Assembly: GCA_024280995.1 (NCBI GenBank)
Contig: JAMXLM010000036.1
Span: 33,850 to 97,849 of the forward strand
Direction: 5' to 3'
Source of the DNA: Candidatus Dormiibacterota bacterium
Lineage (GTDB): Bacteria > Chloroflexota > Dormibacteria > Dormibacterales > Dormibacteraceae
DNA length: 64,000 nt
Below are positions 48,680-56,697 of this stretch, in pieces; the stretch's first letter is position 1; each line of letters begins with the position of its first letter. Made by a program: the position numbers and the translations under genes. The notes under the pieces were generated by a model, which did not search any database, was not told where the DNA came from, and saw only the letters and a list, made by a program, of their open reading frames with translations.

Positions 48680-49450
48680 TTGCCGCCGCTTCTCGAGGAC
48701 GTCGAGAAAGCGCGCGTCTTCGACCTCGAGCAGCTCCGGTACGCGGGCGCGCCGTCACACCCGGCGCACGCGCCGGGATTCAACTACTTCCTGCACCGGC
48801 ATCACGCGCGCGGCGCGCCGGAGGCACGCACCGGAGCGTCGGGGATCATCGTCACGCCTGAGCATTCAGGCACGCACATCGACGCGCTGTCGCACCAGGC
48901 GGAAAACCTGACCCTCCACGGCGGGATCCACGTCGACGAGGGGGTGCAGACGTCGGTCGGCTTCAGGAGGCTCGGAATCGAGACGATGGCCCCGATCGTC
49001 GCGCGTGGGGTGCTGATCGACGTTCCAAGCGAGGAGGGGCACGCGATCACGGCCGAGGATCTGGAGCGAGCCAACCGCTCCGAGATCCGGGCCGGCGACG
49101 TGGTCCTGGTCCGGACCGGCTGGGGCAAGTACTGGTCAGAGCCCGAGCGGTACCTCAAGGCGCCGGGCGTGACCGCCGGGGGCTCGAGGTGGCTAATCGA
49201 GCGCAAGGTAGGTGCCGTAGGCGCCGACAACGTCGCTTTCGACGAGCTGAGCTCGACGCCGGACCCCGAGCTAGGGGTGACGCTTCCCGGCCACATCCTC
49301 CTCCTGGTCCGCGCCGGCATCCCGATCATCGAGAACCTGAACCTGGAGGAGCTGGCGGCGGCCGGGGTCCACGAGTTCCTCTTCGTCTGCCTGCCGCTCA
49401 AGATGCGCGGCGCCACGGGCTCGCCGGTCAGGCCGATAGCGATCGCCTAG
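48680..49450 (+). CDS. cyclase/kynurenine formamidase-like metal hydrolase
   Basis: 256 aa from TTG 48680. The diagnostic HSGTHIDALSHQ (metal-binding H-x-G-T-H-x-D) is at about residues 62-73, followed by RGVLIDVP, GDVVLVRTGWGKYW and a C-terminal FVCLPLKMRGATGSP, the common end of this family. Members hydrolyse N-formylkynurenine or related amides with a divalent metal. The specific substrate is not clear; no tryptophan-degradation gene is near. Confidence 0.87.
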   Translation: MPPLLEDVEKARVFDLEQLRYAGAPSHPAHAPGFNYFLHRHHARGAPEARTGASGIIVTPEHSGTHIDALSHQAENLTLHGGIHVDEGVQTSVGFRRLGIETMAPIVARGVLIDVPSEEGHAITAEDLERANRSEIRAGDVVLVRTGWGKYWSEPERYLKAPGVTAGGSRWLIERKVGAVGADNVAFDELSSTPDPELGVTLPGHILLLVRAGIPIIENLNLEELAAAGVHEFLFVCLPLKMRGATGSPVRPIAIA

Positions 49451-49455
49451 CGGGC

Positions 49456-49487
49456 AAAAAAAAGCGGCCGAGTCGAAACCCGGCCGC
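49456..49487 (-). terminator. intrinsic terminator of the zinc-ribbon gene
   Basis: Read on the - strand, GCGGCCG (49481-49487) and CGGCCGC (49464-49470) form a 7-bp GC stem with a 10-base loop, followed by eight U (49456-49463). It lies 22 bases past the stop of the - strand gene at 49510. This is the clearest rho-independent terminator in the window. Confidence 0.85.
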
Positions 49488-49509
49488 GAGAGAAGGAATC
49501 AGGCCTCTG

Positions 49510-49800
49510 CTAGCGGCGGCCCACCGTCTGGAAGCAGTCCAGGCAGTACACCGGCCGCGCCCCGGTCGGAACGAACGGCACCTGCGTCGGCTTGCCGCAG
49601 TTGGAGCAGACCACGTCGTGCATCACGCGCGCCCGGCCGTTGCCATCGGCCTGGCGCCGCGCCGCCCTGCATTCGGGGCAGCGCCGGGGCTCGTTCTGGA
49701 GTCCCCGCGACTGGTAGAACTCCTGCTCCCCCGCCGTAAACAAAAACTCACGTCCGCAGTCGCGACAGGTCAAAGTCCGATCCACGAAGCTCACGGTCAC
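49510..49800 (-). CDS. double zinc-ribbon protein
   Basis: 96 aa from ATG 49800. Two ribbons are visible: LTCRDCGREFLFTAGEQEFYQSRGLQNEPRRCPECRAARR (residues about 10-49, a known zinc-ribbon family pattern) and VVCSNCGKPTQVPFVPTGARPVYCLDCFQTVGRR (residues 64-96). Proteins of this type are common, small and probably bind nucleic acid or ribosome-related partners; function not established. Monocistronic with its own terminator. Confidence 0.82.
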   Translation of the reverse strand: MTVSFVDRTLTCRDCGREFLFTAGEQEFYQSRGLQNEPRRCPECRAARRQADGNGRARVMHDVVCSNCGKPTQVPFVPTGARPVYCLDCFQTVGRR

Positions 49801-49965
49801 CGTACAGGCCTCCCCTTGTAAATCGCGCCGAGGCCCGTCCGTTGGCGGCCGGAGCCGAGCGTGCGGTGGCGATTCTAACTCGCCCGCCGAATGTTTGGAG
49901 GCATCTCCTTACAAGCCTTAACCCGCTCGCCCCGAACGTTTGCGGAAGGCTATTCTCGGGGCGAC

Positions 49966-50928
49966 GTGATCGTCGACGCCCATCTGGACATCGGCTGGAA
50001 CGCGATCTCTGCCGGCCGCGGTTTCCTCCAGCCGCCGGCCCAGGGCTACCTCGTCAGCCGGTCGTCGCTGGTCGCGGCCGAGGTGGGACTGGTCTTCGCG
50101 ACCCTCTACACGGCGCCGGCCCGCGCGCGGCGCTCGATGAGGACGAGCTTCGTCTACGAGAGCCCCCACGAGGCGCACATCATGGCTACGGCCCAGGTGA
50201 ACTACTACCGTGCTTGCGCCCTACAGATGATCGGAACACGGTCCGAGCTGGCGGCCTACGGCCGCGGCTGGCGCAAGGGCCGGATCGCTGCCGTGATGCT
50301 GATGGAGGGTGCCGACCCGATCGAGACGCCGGCCCAGCTGGGCGCCTGGACCGAGCGCGGCGTCCGCATCATCGGCCCGGCGTGGGGAAGGACGCGCTAC
50401 AGCGGCGGCACCCGGGCTCCTGGCGGCCTGACCGAGCTCGGCCATCAGCTCCTCAAGGCGATGCGCCGGAAGAAGGTGATCCTCGACCTGAGCCACATGG
50501 CGCAGAGGTCGGTCGAGGACGCGTTCGAGGTTTGGCGCGGACCGATCATGGCTTCGCACAGCAACGCTCGCGAGCTCGTGCCGGGCGACCGCCAGGTGGC
50601 AGCCGCCACGGTGGCGGAGATCGCCAGGCGCGGGGGCGTCGTCGGAATCAGCTTCTACGCCCACCACCTGCGGGCCAAGGGCACCGCCACGCTCGAGGAC
50701 GTGGTCGAGCACATCGTCCATCACGCGCGCGCCGCGGGGTCTCCGGAGCACGTCGGCCTGGGCACGGATCTCGACGGGGGATTTGGCGCCCGCTATGCGC
50801 CTTTCGACAGCCTCGCGAAGCTCAAGGAGCTGCCCCCCAGGCTGCGGCTGCACTTCAACCGTTCGCAGGTCGAAGGGATCATGGGCGGGAACTGGCTCGA
50901 CTTCCTCGGGCGAAGCCTGCCCGCGTAG
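49966..50928 (+). CDS. membrane dipeptidase (M19, renal dipeptidase-like)
   Basis: 320 aa from GTG 49966 (ATG 49891 would add 25 residues without family similarity). M19 zinc ligands in order: VDAHLDIGW (H-x-D), LMEGADPIE (bridging Glu), ILDLSHMA (His) and MASHSNAREL (His), then GLGTDLDGGF (Asp). These zinc enzymes hydrolyse dipeptides, including D-residue ones, and some act on other amides. No signal peptide is seen, so it is likely cytoplasmic. Confidence 0.9.
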   Translation: MIVDAHLDIGWNAISAGRGFLQPPAQGYLVSRSSLVAAEVGLVFATLYTAPARARRSMRTSFVYESPHEAHIMATAQVNYYRACALQMIGTRSELAAYGRGWRKGRIAAVMLMEGADPIETPAQLGAWTERGVRIIGPAWGRTRYSGGTRAPGGLTELGHQLLKAMRRKKVILDLSHMAQRSVEDAFEVWRGPIMASHSNARELVPGDRQVAAATVAEIARRGGVVGISFYAHHLRAKGTATLEDVVEHIVHHARAAGSPEHVGLGTDLDGGFGARYAPFDSLAKLKELPPRLRLHFNRSQVEGIMGGNWLDFLGRSLPA

Positions 50929-50946
50929 GCGCCCTGCAGCCGGTCG

Positions 50947-52014
50947 TCAGACGGCTTCCGCCACCTGCTTCGCGGTCATGAACGCGAATGCCATTCCGTG
51001 GCCGGTGAAACCGGCGCACAGGTAGACGTTCGGCATCCCCTCCACCGCACCCGAGAGCGGAAGACCCGTTTCCGTGAAGCCCATCGTGCCCGCCCATCGG
51101 TGCGTGACGCGTGCGTTCACCCGCAGGTCGTCGAGCGCGCGGTCGAGTTGCGACTGAATCTCGGCGGTCGGCTCATCGTCGTACGTGTTCTCGGTCTCGA
51201 ACGACGTGTCGCGCCAACCGCCGAGCAGCACCTCGCCGGTTGCGAGCTGCCGCCAGTACCGGTAGCCGAAGTTCGAATACACCGGGACGGGCGCGACGAC
51301 GGTCGTCTCGGGCGCTGTCGCCACCATCTGCGCTCGCGTGGGCTGGATCTTCACGCTCGGCACGAGCTGTGGCGTGTAGGCGTTGGTGGCCAGGATGACC
51401 ACGCCGGCGTCGCATTCTGCTTCCCCGGCGCGTACGAGCACGCTGCGCCGGCGGGGTACCACCGCTGTGACGCGCACCCCTTCCCGAATCGCCTGGCCTT
51501 TCGCCTGCAGCGCCAGGGCGGCGACCATCTTCGAGGGGTCGAGCTCTCCGTCGCGCGGATTGAGCAATCGCGATCCGTCCCAGCGAACCTCGAAGCCGTC
51601 GTCGCGAAGGAGCTGCTCGGACTCGATCAGCCGGTCGCGCTCCTCATCACCAGCCGGCAGGATCGAGCTGCCGAGGCGGCGGTGGCCGATGTCCATACCT
51701 CGCGCGGCCTCGACCATCCGGTCGTGGTTCTCGCTCGTGATCTCCCACACCTGGCGGGCCTTCTCACGGCCGTACCTCTGGATGGCCTCGGAGTAGCTCG
51801 ACGCCACGCCGGCGAGCAGGAATCCCGCGTTCCGGCCGCTCGCGCCCCACGCGAGGTGGTGCTGCTCGACCAGGACCGCGTCGATGCGCCGCCTTGCCAG
51901 GTGCCAGAGCAGCGAGGTTCCCGCGATCCCGCCCCCGATGATCAGCACGTCGGCCTTGTCGGGTAGCTCCCCGGGGTGTCTCTCGGGCGGCGGGGCCCAG
52001 AACGGCGTACTCAC
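50947..52014 (-). CDS. FAD-dependent amino-acid oxidase/dehydrogenase (DAO family)
   Basis: 355 aa from GTG 52014. FAD site VLIIGGGIAGTSLLWHLARR, then WGASGRNAGFLLAG (typical of glycine/sarcosine/gamma-glutamylputrescine oxidases), and the C-terminal RWAGTMGFTETGLPLSGAVEGMPNVYLCAGFTGHGMAFAF. It oxidises a primary or secondary amine with release of reduced FAD. Substrate unknown. Divergent from frdA with 25 bases between starts, and convergent with the dipeptidase. Confidence 0.88.
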   Translation of the reverse strand: MSTPFWAPPPERHPGELPDKADVLIIGGGIAGTSLLWHLARRRIDAVLVEQHHLAWGASGRNAGFLLAGVASSYSEAIQRYGREKARQVWEITSENHDRMVEAARGMDIGHRRLGSSILPAGDEERDRLIESEQLLRDDGFEVRWDGSRLLNPRDGELDPSKMVAALALQAKGQAIREGVRVTAVVPRRRSVLVRAGEAECDAGVVILATNAYTPQLVPSVKIQPTRAQMVATAPETTVVAPVPVYSNFGYRYWRQLATGEVLLGGWRDTSFETENTYDDEPTAEIQSQLDRALDDLRVNARVTHRWAGTMGFTETGLPLSGAVEGMPNVYLCAGFTGHGMAFAFMTAKQVAEAV

Positions 52015-52023
52015 AGCACCAAA

Positions 52024-52029
52024 TAGAAT
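52024..52029 (+). promoter_or_regulatory. candidate -10 element (TAGAAT) of the frd operon
   Basis: TAGAAT fits TAnnnT and ends 10 bases before GTG 52040 in the short divergent gap between the FAD oxidase gene and frdA. No -35 box or regulator site could be picked by eye. Confidence 0.35.
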
Positions 52030-52039
52030 CAAAACGCAA

Positions 52040-53752
52040 GTGGACTTCGAGAGCTATGACGTCCTGGTCGTCGGCGGGGGGCTCGCAGGCATCAGGGCAG
52101 CCATAGCCGCCGTCGAGGCCAACCCGAACGTTCGGGTCGGCATGGTCTCGAAGGTTTACCCGATGCGCAGTCACACCGTCTCGGCCGAAGGCGGCGCGGC
52201 GGCCGCGCTCGGTCCGGGCGACTCGTTTGAGACCCACGCCTTCGACACCATCAAGGGCTCCGACTACCTGGCCGACCAGGACGTGGTCGAGGCCTTCGTC
52301 CGCGAGGCCCCCGTCGAGATCATCCAGATGGAGCACTGGGGCTGTCCCTGGAGCCGCAACCCCGACGGCACCATCGCGGTCCGGCCGTTCGGGGGCATGT
52401 CCACCTGGCGGACGTGCTTTGCCGCCGACAAGACCGGCTTCCACATGCTTCACGCGGTCTTCCAGACCTCTCTGAAGTACCCCCAGATCATTCGCCACGA
52501 CGAGGCGTTCGTCACCAAGCTGTTGATCGAGGACAGCCGATGTGTCGGCGTGGTCGCGCTCGACATCAAGACCGGACGATTCGACGCCATCACCGCGAAG
52601 TCGGTGATCCTGGCCACGGGCGGAGTCGGTCGCGTCTATGCCTTCACCACCAACGGCAACATCTGCACGGGCGACGGCATGGCGCTTGCCTACCGCGCCG
52701 GCGCCGGCCTCAAGGACATGGAGATGGTGCAGTTCCACCCGACGGGCCTGCCCTTCACCGGCATCCTGATCACCGAGGCCGTTCGCGGCGAAGGCGGGTA
52801 CCTCCTCAACAAGGACGGCGAGCGCTTCCTGAAGCGCTACGTGCCCAACAAGATGGAGCTTGGGCCGCGCGACATCATCTCCCGGGCGATGGTCACGGAG
52901 TTCGAGGAAGGCCGGGGGTTCGAAGGCCCGCACGGCAAGTACATGCATCTCGACGTCCGCCACCTCGGCGAGAAGGTGATCGACCGAAAGCTTCCGTTCA
53001 TGCGCGAGCTGGGCCGCGAGTACGTCGGCATCGACATCGTCAAGGAGCCGATCCCGGTGCGTCCGGTGCAGCACTATGAGATGGGCGGCGTCGACGCCAA
53101 CATTTCCGGCGAGACCGAGATCCTCGGCCTCTACGCCGCCGGCGAGTGCGCGAACGTGGGTCTCAACGGCGGCAATCGCCTCGGCTCCAACTCGCTGCCC
53201 GAGTGCCTCGTGTTCGGCGCCGCCGCGGGGCGAGCTGCCGCGCACTACGCCGCCACCGCCAAGCCGGCGACCGCGAACCCTGTTGACGCGATGCTCTGGG
53301 ACGAGGCTCGCCGGGTGGAGTCCGACTACCTCGAGAAGAAGGGCGGCAACGAGCGCATCGGCCCGATCCGCGAAGAGATGCAGCACGAGATGGACGCGGG
53401 CGCGGGCGTGTTTCGCAACAAGGAGGGCCTTTCTCGTCTTGCGCGCAACCTCGGTGGCTTGCGTGAGCGGTTCGAGAAGGTCAAAGTCGACGACACGAGC
53501 CGGACCTTCAACACCGAGATCATCGCCGCGCTCGAGCTCGACTTCATGCTCGAGGTCGCATCGGTGATTGTCTTCTCGGGGTTGGCGCGCGAGGAATCGC
53601 GCGGCGCGCACGCCCGTCGCGACTTCCCCGAGCGGGACGACGAGCATTTCCTCAAGCACACGGTCGCGTACCACACCAACACGCTGGCGCCGCGGCTCGA
53701 GTACCGCGACGTCCACATCACCGAATACCAGCCACAGGCGAGGTCTTACTGA
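52040..53752 (+). CDS. frdA: fumarate reductase/succinate dehydrogenase flavoprotein subunit
   Basis: 570 aa from GTG 52040; longer readings overlap the divergent gene. FAD site VLVVGGGLAGIRAAIAAVEANP, the FAD-linking His in KVYPMRSHTVSAEGG, and FVREAPVEIIQMEHWGCPWSRNPDG, MVQFHPTGLPFTGILITEAVRGEGG, IPVRPVQHYEMGGV and CANVGLNGGNRLGSNSL. These segments follow the E. coli FrdA type (SKVYPMRSHT, WGCPWSRRPDG) more than SdhA. With FrdBCD it links fumarate and succinate to the quinone pool; direction depends on quinone and conditions. Overlaps frdB by TGATG. Confidence 0.94.
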   Translation: MDFESYDVLVVGGGLAGIRAAIAAVEANPNVRVGMVSKVYPMRSHTVSAEGGAAAALGPGDSFETHAFDTIKGSDYLADQDVVEAFVREAPVEIIQMEHWGCPWSRNPDGTIAVRPFGGMSTWRTCFAADKTGFHMLHAVFQTSLKYPQIIRHDEAFVTKLLIEDSRCVGVVALDIKTGRFDAITAKSVILATGGVGRVYAFTTNGNICTGDGMALAYRAGAGLKDMEMVQFHPTGLPFTGILITEAVRGEGGYLLNKDGERFLKRYVPNKMELGPRDIISRAMVTEFEEGRGFEGPHGKYMHLDVRHLGEKVIDRKLPFMRELGREYVGIDIVKEPIPVRPVQHYEMGGVDANISGETEILGLYAAGECANVGLNGGNRLGSNSLPECLVFGAAAGRAAAHYAATAKPATANPVDAMLWDEARRVESDYLEKKGGNERIGPIREEMQHEMDAGAGVFRNKEGLSRLARNLGGLRERFEKVKVDDTSRTFNTEIIAALELDFMLEVASVIVFSGLAREESRGAHARRDFPERDDEHFLKHTVAYHTNTLAPRLEYRDVHITEYQPQARSY

Positions 53753-54492
53753 TGGCCGACAAGACGATCACCGTTCGCGCAGCCCGCTTCGACCCGGAGC
53801 ACGACAAGGAGCCGAGATTGCAGTCGTACGAGGTCCCCTTCTACGACGAGAGCATGGTCGTGCTCGACGCGCTCAACCACATCAAGAACCACATCGACGG
53901 CAGCCTCAGCTACCGGTGGTCGTGTCGCATGGGCATCTGCGGCAGCTGCGGAATGATGGTGAACGGGACGCCGAAGCTGACGTGCAACGCGTTCCTGCGC
54001 GACTACTGGCCGCGCCCGGTCGTGGTCCAGCCGCTGAACAACTTTCCCCTCATCCGCGACCTCGTCATCGACATGGACGACTTCATGCACAAGCTGAAGT
54101 CCATCAAGCCCTGGATCATCCGCAAGCAGGAGCTGCCGCTCGGGGCGGGCGAGCACCGGCAGACCAACGAGCAGATCGACGACTTCCGCCAGTTCAGCGA
54201 ATGCATCAACTGCATGCTCTGCTACGCCGCTTGCCCGATCTACGGGCTCAACGAAGAGTTTCTCGGCCCCGCCGCGACCGCGCTTGCTCGGCGCTATAAC
54301 CTGGATTCGCGCGACGAGGGGCTGAAGGACAGGTTGCCCGTAGTCGCCGAGGCGGAAGGCATCTGGGAGTGCAGCTTCGTCGGCGAATGCTCGGTGGTCT
54401 GCCCGAAGGGGGTCGACCCGGCCAAGGCGATCCAGCAGACCAAGCTCGACACGACTATGCGATTCGTCCTTCCGTACGGCAACCGCGAGTGA
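53752..54492 (+). CDS. frdB: fumarate reductase iron-sulfur subunit
   Basis: 246 aa from ATG 53752. The N-terminal 2Fe-2S domain has SCRMGICGSCGMMVNGTPKLTC and the C-terminal part has CINCMLCYAACP and CSFVGECSVVCPKGVDPAKA for the 4Fe-4S and 3Fe-4S clusters. It carries electrons from FAD in FrdA to the quinone site. It overlaps frdC by GTGA. Confidence 0.95.
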   Translation: MADKTITVRAARFDPEHDKEPRLQSYEVPFYDESMVVLDALNHIKNHIDGSLSYRWSCRMGICGSCGMMVNGTPKLTCNAFLRDYWPRPVVVQPLNNFPLIRDLVIDMDDFMHKLKSIKPWIIRKQELPLGAGEHRQTNEQIDDFRQFSECINCMLCYAACPIYGLNEEFLGPAATALARRYNLDSRDEGLKDRLPVVAEAEGIWECSFVGECSVVCPKGVDPAKAIQQTKLDTTMRFVLPYGNRE

Positions 54493-54890
54493 GCACAGAA
54501 GCCCAGGCCGCGCCCCGGGAATTCGGGTGGCGCATGCCGCTCAACTGGTGGACGCGCCAGCGCCACTACTTCCTCTATATGCTGCGCGAGTTCACGGCGC
54601 TGCCGATGGCGCTGTGGCTCATCTGGCTGCTGTACGAGATCAGCGGTTTGCGGAGCGGCGCCCATGGCTACACCCCGCCGCGCTCTGGGCTGTTCGTCGC
54701 GTTCAGCGTCGTCGTCCTGCTGTTCTCGCTCTATCACAGCTACACGTTCCTGAAGCTGGCCGGGGTGATCATGCGGATCAAGGTGCTGGATCGGCAGATC
54801 CCCTCGCGGGTGATCGTGTTCACGATGTTCGGCGCGTGGGCGGTCGCGTCCGCGGTGATCGCCTTCGTCCTCATCTGGTTCGCGCGATGA
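54489..54890 (+). CDS. frdC: fumarate reductase membrane anchor subunit C
   Basis: 133 aa from GTG 54489 (GTGA overlap). It has the FrdC pattern NWWTRQRHYFLYMLREFTALPMALWLIWLLYEI and two more helices (about residues 65-90 and 103-130). FrdC/FrdD anchors bind quinone and, in E. coli, carry no haem. The SdhC-type haem ligand pattern is not evident. Overlaps frdD by ATGA. Confidence 0.88.
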   Translation: MSTEAQAAPREFGWRMPLNWWTRQRHYFLYMLREFTALPMALWLIWLLYEISGLRSGAHGYTPPRSGLFVAFSVVVLLFSLYHSYTFLKLAGVIMRIKVLDRQIPSRVIVFTMFGAWAVASAVIAFVLIWFAR

Positions 54891-55279
54891 ACGCTGAGCA
54901 CAGGCCCCGGACCGCGATCGACCATCTCTTCTTCTGGTTCATGTTCGCCAACGGCGGCGTGATCACCGCGCTGCTCATGCCCGTGCACGTGCTGGTGCAG
55001 GGCATCCTCGGCCCGCTCGGGGTGGTGCCTGTCGTCGACCAGCACTACGACACCTACGCCAACGTGATCGGCAACCCGCTGGTCAAGCTCTACCTGCTTG
55101 TGCTGATCGGCTTCGCCTTCTTCCATTTCGCGCACCGGCTGCGCTACCTGCTGGCGGATTTCGGCGTCCCGGCTGCGAAAAGCCTTCCCGCCCAGGTGAT
55201 CTTCTACGGAGGCGCGGTTGTGGTGATACTCGTCACCATCTGGATTCTCCTTACGACCATCCCGATCTCCTTCGGCTAG
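54887..55279 (+). CDS. frdD: fumarate reductase membrane anchor subunit D
   Basis: 130 aa from ATG 54887. Three hydrophobic helices (about 13-43, 65-84, 103-126) with the FrdD start RTAIDHLFFWFMFANGGVITALLMPVHVLV and FFHFAHRLRYLLADFG in the loop. Completes a four-subunit quinol:fumarate reductase of the E. coli/mycobacterial type. A five-base gap separates it from the MBL/rhodanese gene. Confidence 0.9.
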   Translation: MNAEHRPRTAIDHLFFWFMFANGGVITALLMPVHVLVQGILGPLGVVPVVDQHYDTYANVIGNPLVKLYLLVLIGFAFFHFAHRLRYLLADFGVPAAKSLPAQVIFYGGAVVVILVTIWILLTTIPISFG

Positions 55280-55283
55280 CGCC

Positions 55284-56627
55284 GTGTTCAAGGTCGAGGT
55301 CGTCCGGGCCGGGGAGCTCGGCAACGCGAGCTTTGTCGTGTCCGATCCGGAGCGTGGGGTCGGTCTTGTCATCGATCCCATCCGTGACATTGAGCGCTAC
55401 CTGACGATCGCCCACGGCCAGGACGTCCGCCTGACGCACGCCCTCGACACGCACCTCCACAACGATTACGTCTCGGGGCGCGGGGAGCTGGCGGCCGAGG
55501 TCGGCGCGAAAGTCGACGAGCTTGTCGCCGGTGATGACCTTCCGCTGGGAAGCGTCACCATCCGCGCGCTCCACACGCCCGGCCACACTCCCGACCACAA
55601 GAGCTATCTGCTGCTCGACGGCGGCAGGCCGCGTGTACTGTTCTCGGGCGGCGCGGTGATGCTGGGCGCCATCGCGCGAACCGACCTGTTCGGTCCGCAC
55701 CTCGCCGTGCACCTCGCGCTCGAAGCGTTGACCACGCTGCAGGTCCGCCTGCGCGGATTGCCCGACGACGTCGGTGTTTACCCGACGCACGGCGGCGGTT
55801 CGTTCTGCGGGACGGGTGGCCGCAGTGGCTTCGCCACGACGCTCGGGGTCGAGCGCGAGTCGAACCCCTTCTTCCAGACCACCGAGGTGATGCCCTTCCT
55901 CGCCCGGGCGCTCAACCAGCCGCGGTACCCGACGTACTACCGCGATATGGCCGCGATCAACCGCGGAGGCGCCCCGCTGATCGGCATCACGCTGCCGGCC
56001 CTCGCGAGGCTTACCCCGGACGAGGTCGCGCGGATGATGGACGAGGGCGCCGCTGTGGTTGACGTCCGCGTGGGCCGCGAGTACGACGGCGCGCACATCC
56101 CGGGCAGCTACAACATCGGCATCGACGGACCCGTGAGCGCCTGGGTGGGATGGTTGATCGCGCGAGGGCGGCCGATCGTGCTGGCGGGTGCGAGCGAGGT
56201 CGAGCATCGCAAGGCCCAGCGCCAGCTGCTTCGCATCGGATTCGACACGATCGCGGGAGAGCTGGGCGGCGGCATGGACGCGTGGAGCTCCAGCGGCCGC
56301 GAGCTGACGAGCTTCGAGACGGTCGACGTCGAGGACCTGGCCCATTGGGTCCTCAGCGCGGAGCCGATGACCGTGGTCGACGTGCGCGACGAGCACGAGT
56401 GGACGGAGGGTCACGTGCCCGGTGCCGTCCACATATACGTGCCGGACGTGCCGGCCCGAGCAGATGAGATTCCGCGCGACGCACCGGTCGCCGTGCACTG
56501 CGCGTCGGGTTATCGCGCCGGCATCGCGGCGAGCGTCCTGGAGCAGGCCGGCCTGCACCGCATCATCCACGTGCACGGCGAGTACTCCGACTGGGATCGC
56601 CTGCATCTCGCCGAGTCGCGACCTTAA
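55284..56627 (+). CDS. metallo-beta-lactamase fold plus two rhodanese domains (persulfide metabolism)
   Basis: 447 aa from GTG 55284. MBL domain with THLHNDYVSGRGEL (H-x-H-x-D) and LHTPGHTPDHKSYLL, as in ETHE1/persulfide dioxygenases and their MBL-rhodanese relatives. Two rhodanese-like domains follow: one (about residues 250-345) where the active-site loop reads LAGASEVEH and lacks Cys, and one (about 355-447) with the active loop VHCASGYRAG. It likely moves or oxidises sulfane sulfur. The frd gene next to it ends five bases earlier. Confidence 0.88.
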   Translation: MFKVEVVRAGELGNASFVVSDPERGVGLVIDPIRDIERYLTIAHGQDVRLTHALDTHLHNDYVSGRGELAAEVGAKVDELVAGDDLPLGSVTIRALHTPGHTPDHKSYLLLDGGRPRVLFSGGAVMLGAIARTDLFGPHLAVHLALEALTTLQVRLRGLPDDVGVYPTHGGGSFCGTGGRSGFATTLGVERESNPFFQTTEVMPFLARALNQPRYPTYYRDMAAINRGGAPLIGITLPALARLTPDEVARMMDEGAAVVDVRVGREYDGAHIPGSYNIGIDGPVSAWVGWLIARGRPIVLAGASEVEHRKAQRQLLRIGFDTIAGELGGGMDAWSSSGRELTSFETVDVEDLAHWVLSAEPMTVVDVRDEHEWTEGHVPGAVHIYVPDVPARADEIPRDAPVAVHCASGYRAGIAASVLEQAGLHRIIHVHGEYSDWDRLHLAESRP

Positions 56628-56642
56628 CGAGGGCCGCCAAAT

Positions 56643-56663
56643 AGCGAAGTTTCCATCTTCGCG
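56643..56663. other. short hairpin between the MBL gene and the hydrolase gene
   Basis: GCGAAG (56644-56649) pairs with CTTCGC (56657-56662) around a 7-base loop, 16 bases after the stop of the MBL gene. No U-tract follows, so it is only a weak terminator candidate. Confidence 0.3.
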
Positions 56664-56697
56664 GTGACCTTCTAGACTCCCGGCGGAGGTGGCTGTG

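Noticed and set aside
51764-53716. 650-aa - strand frame across frdA
   Set aside because: Antisense shadow of frdA; no domain motifs and composition of a reverse-strand frame.
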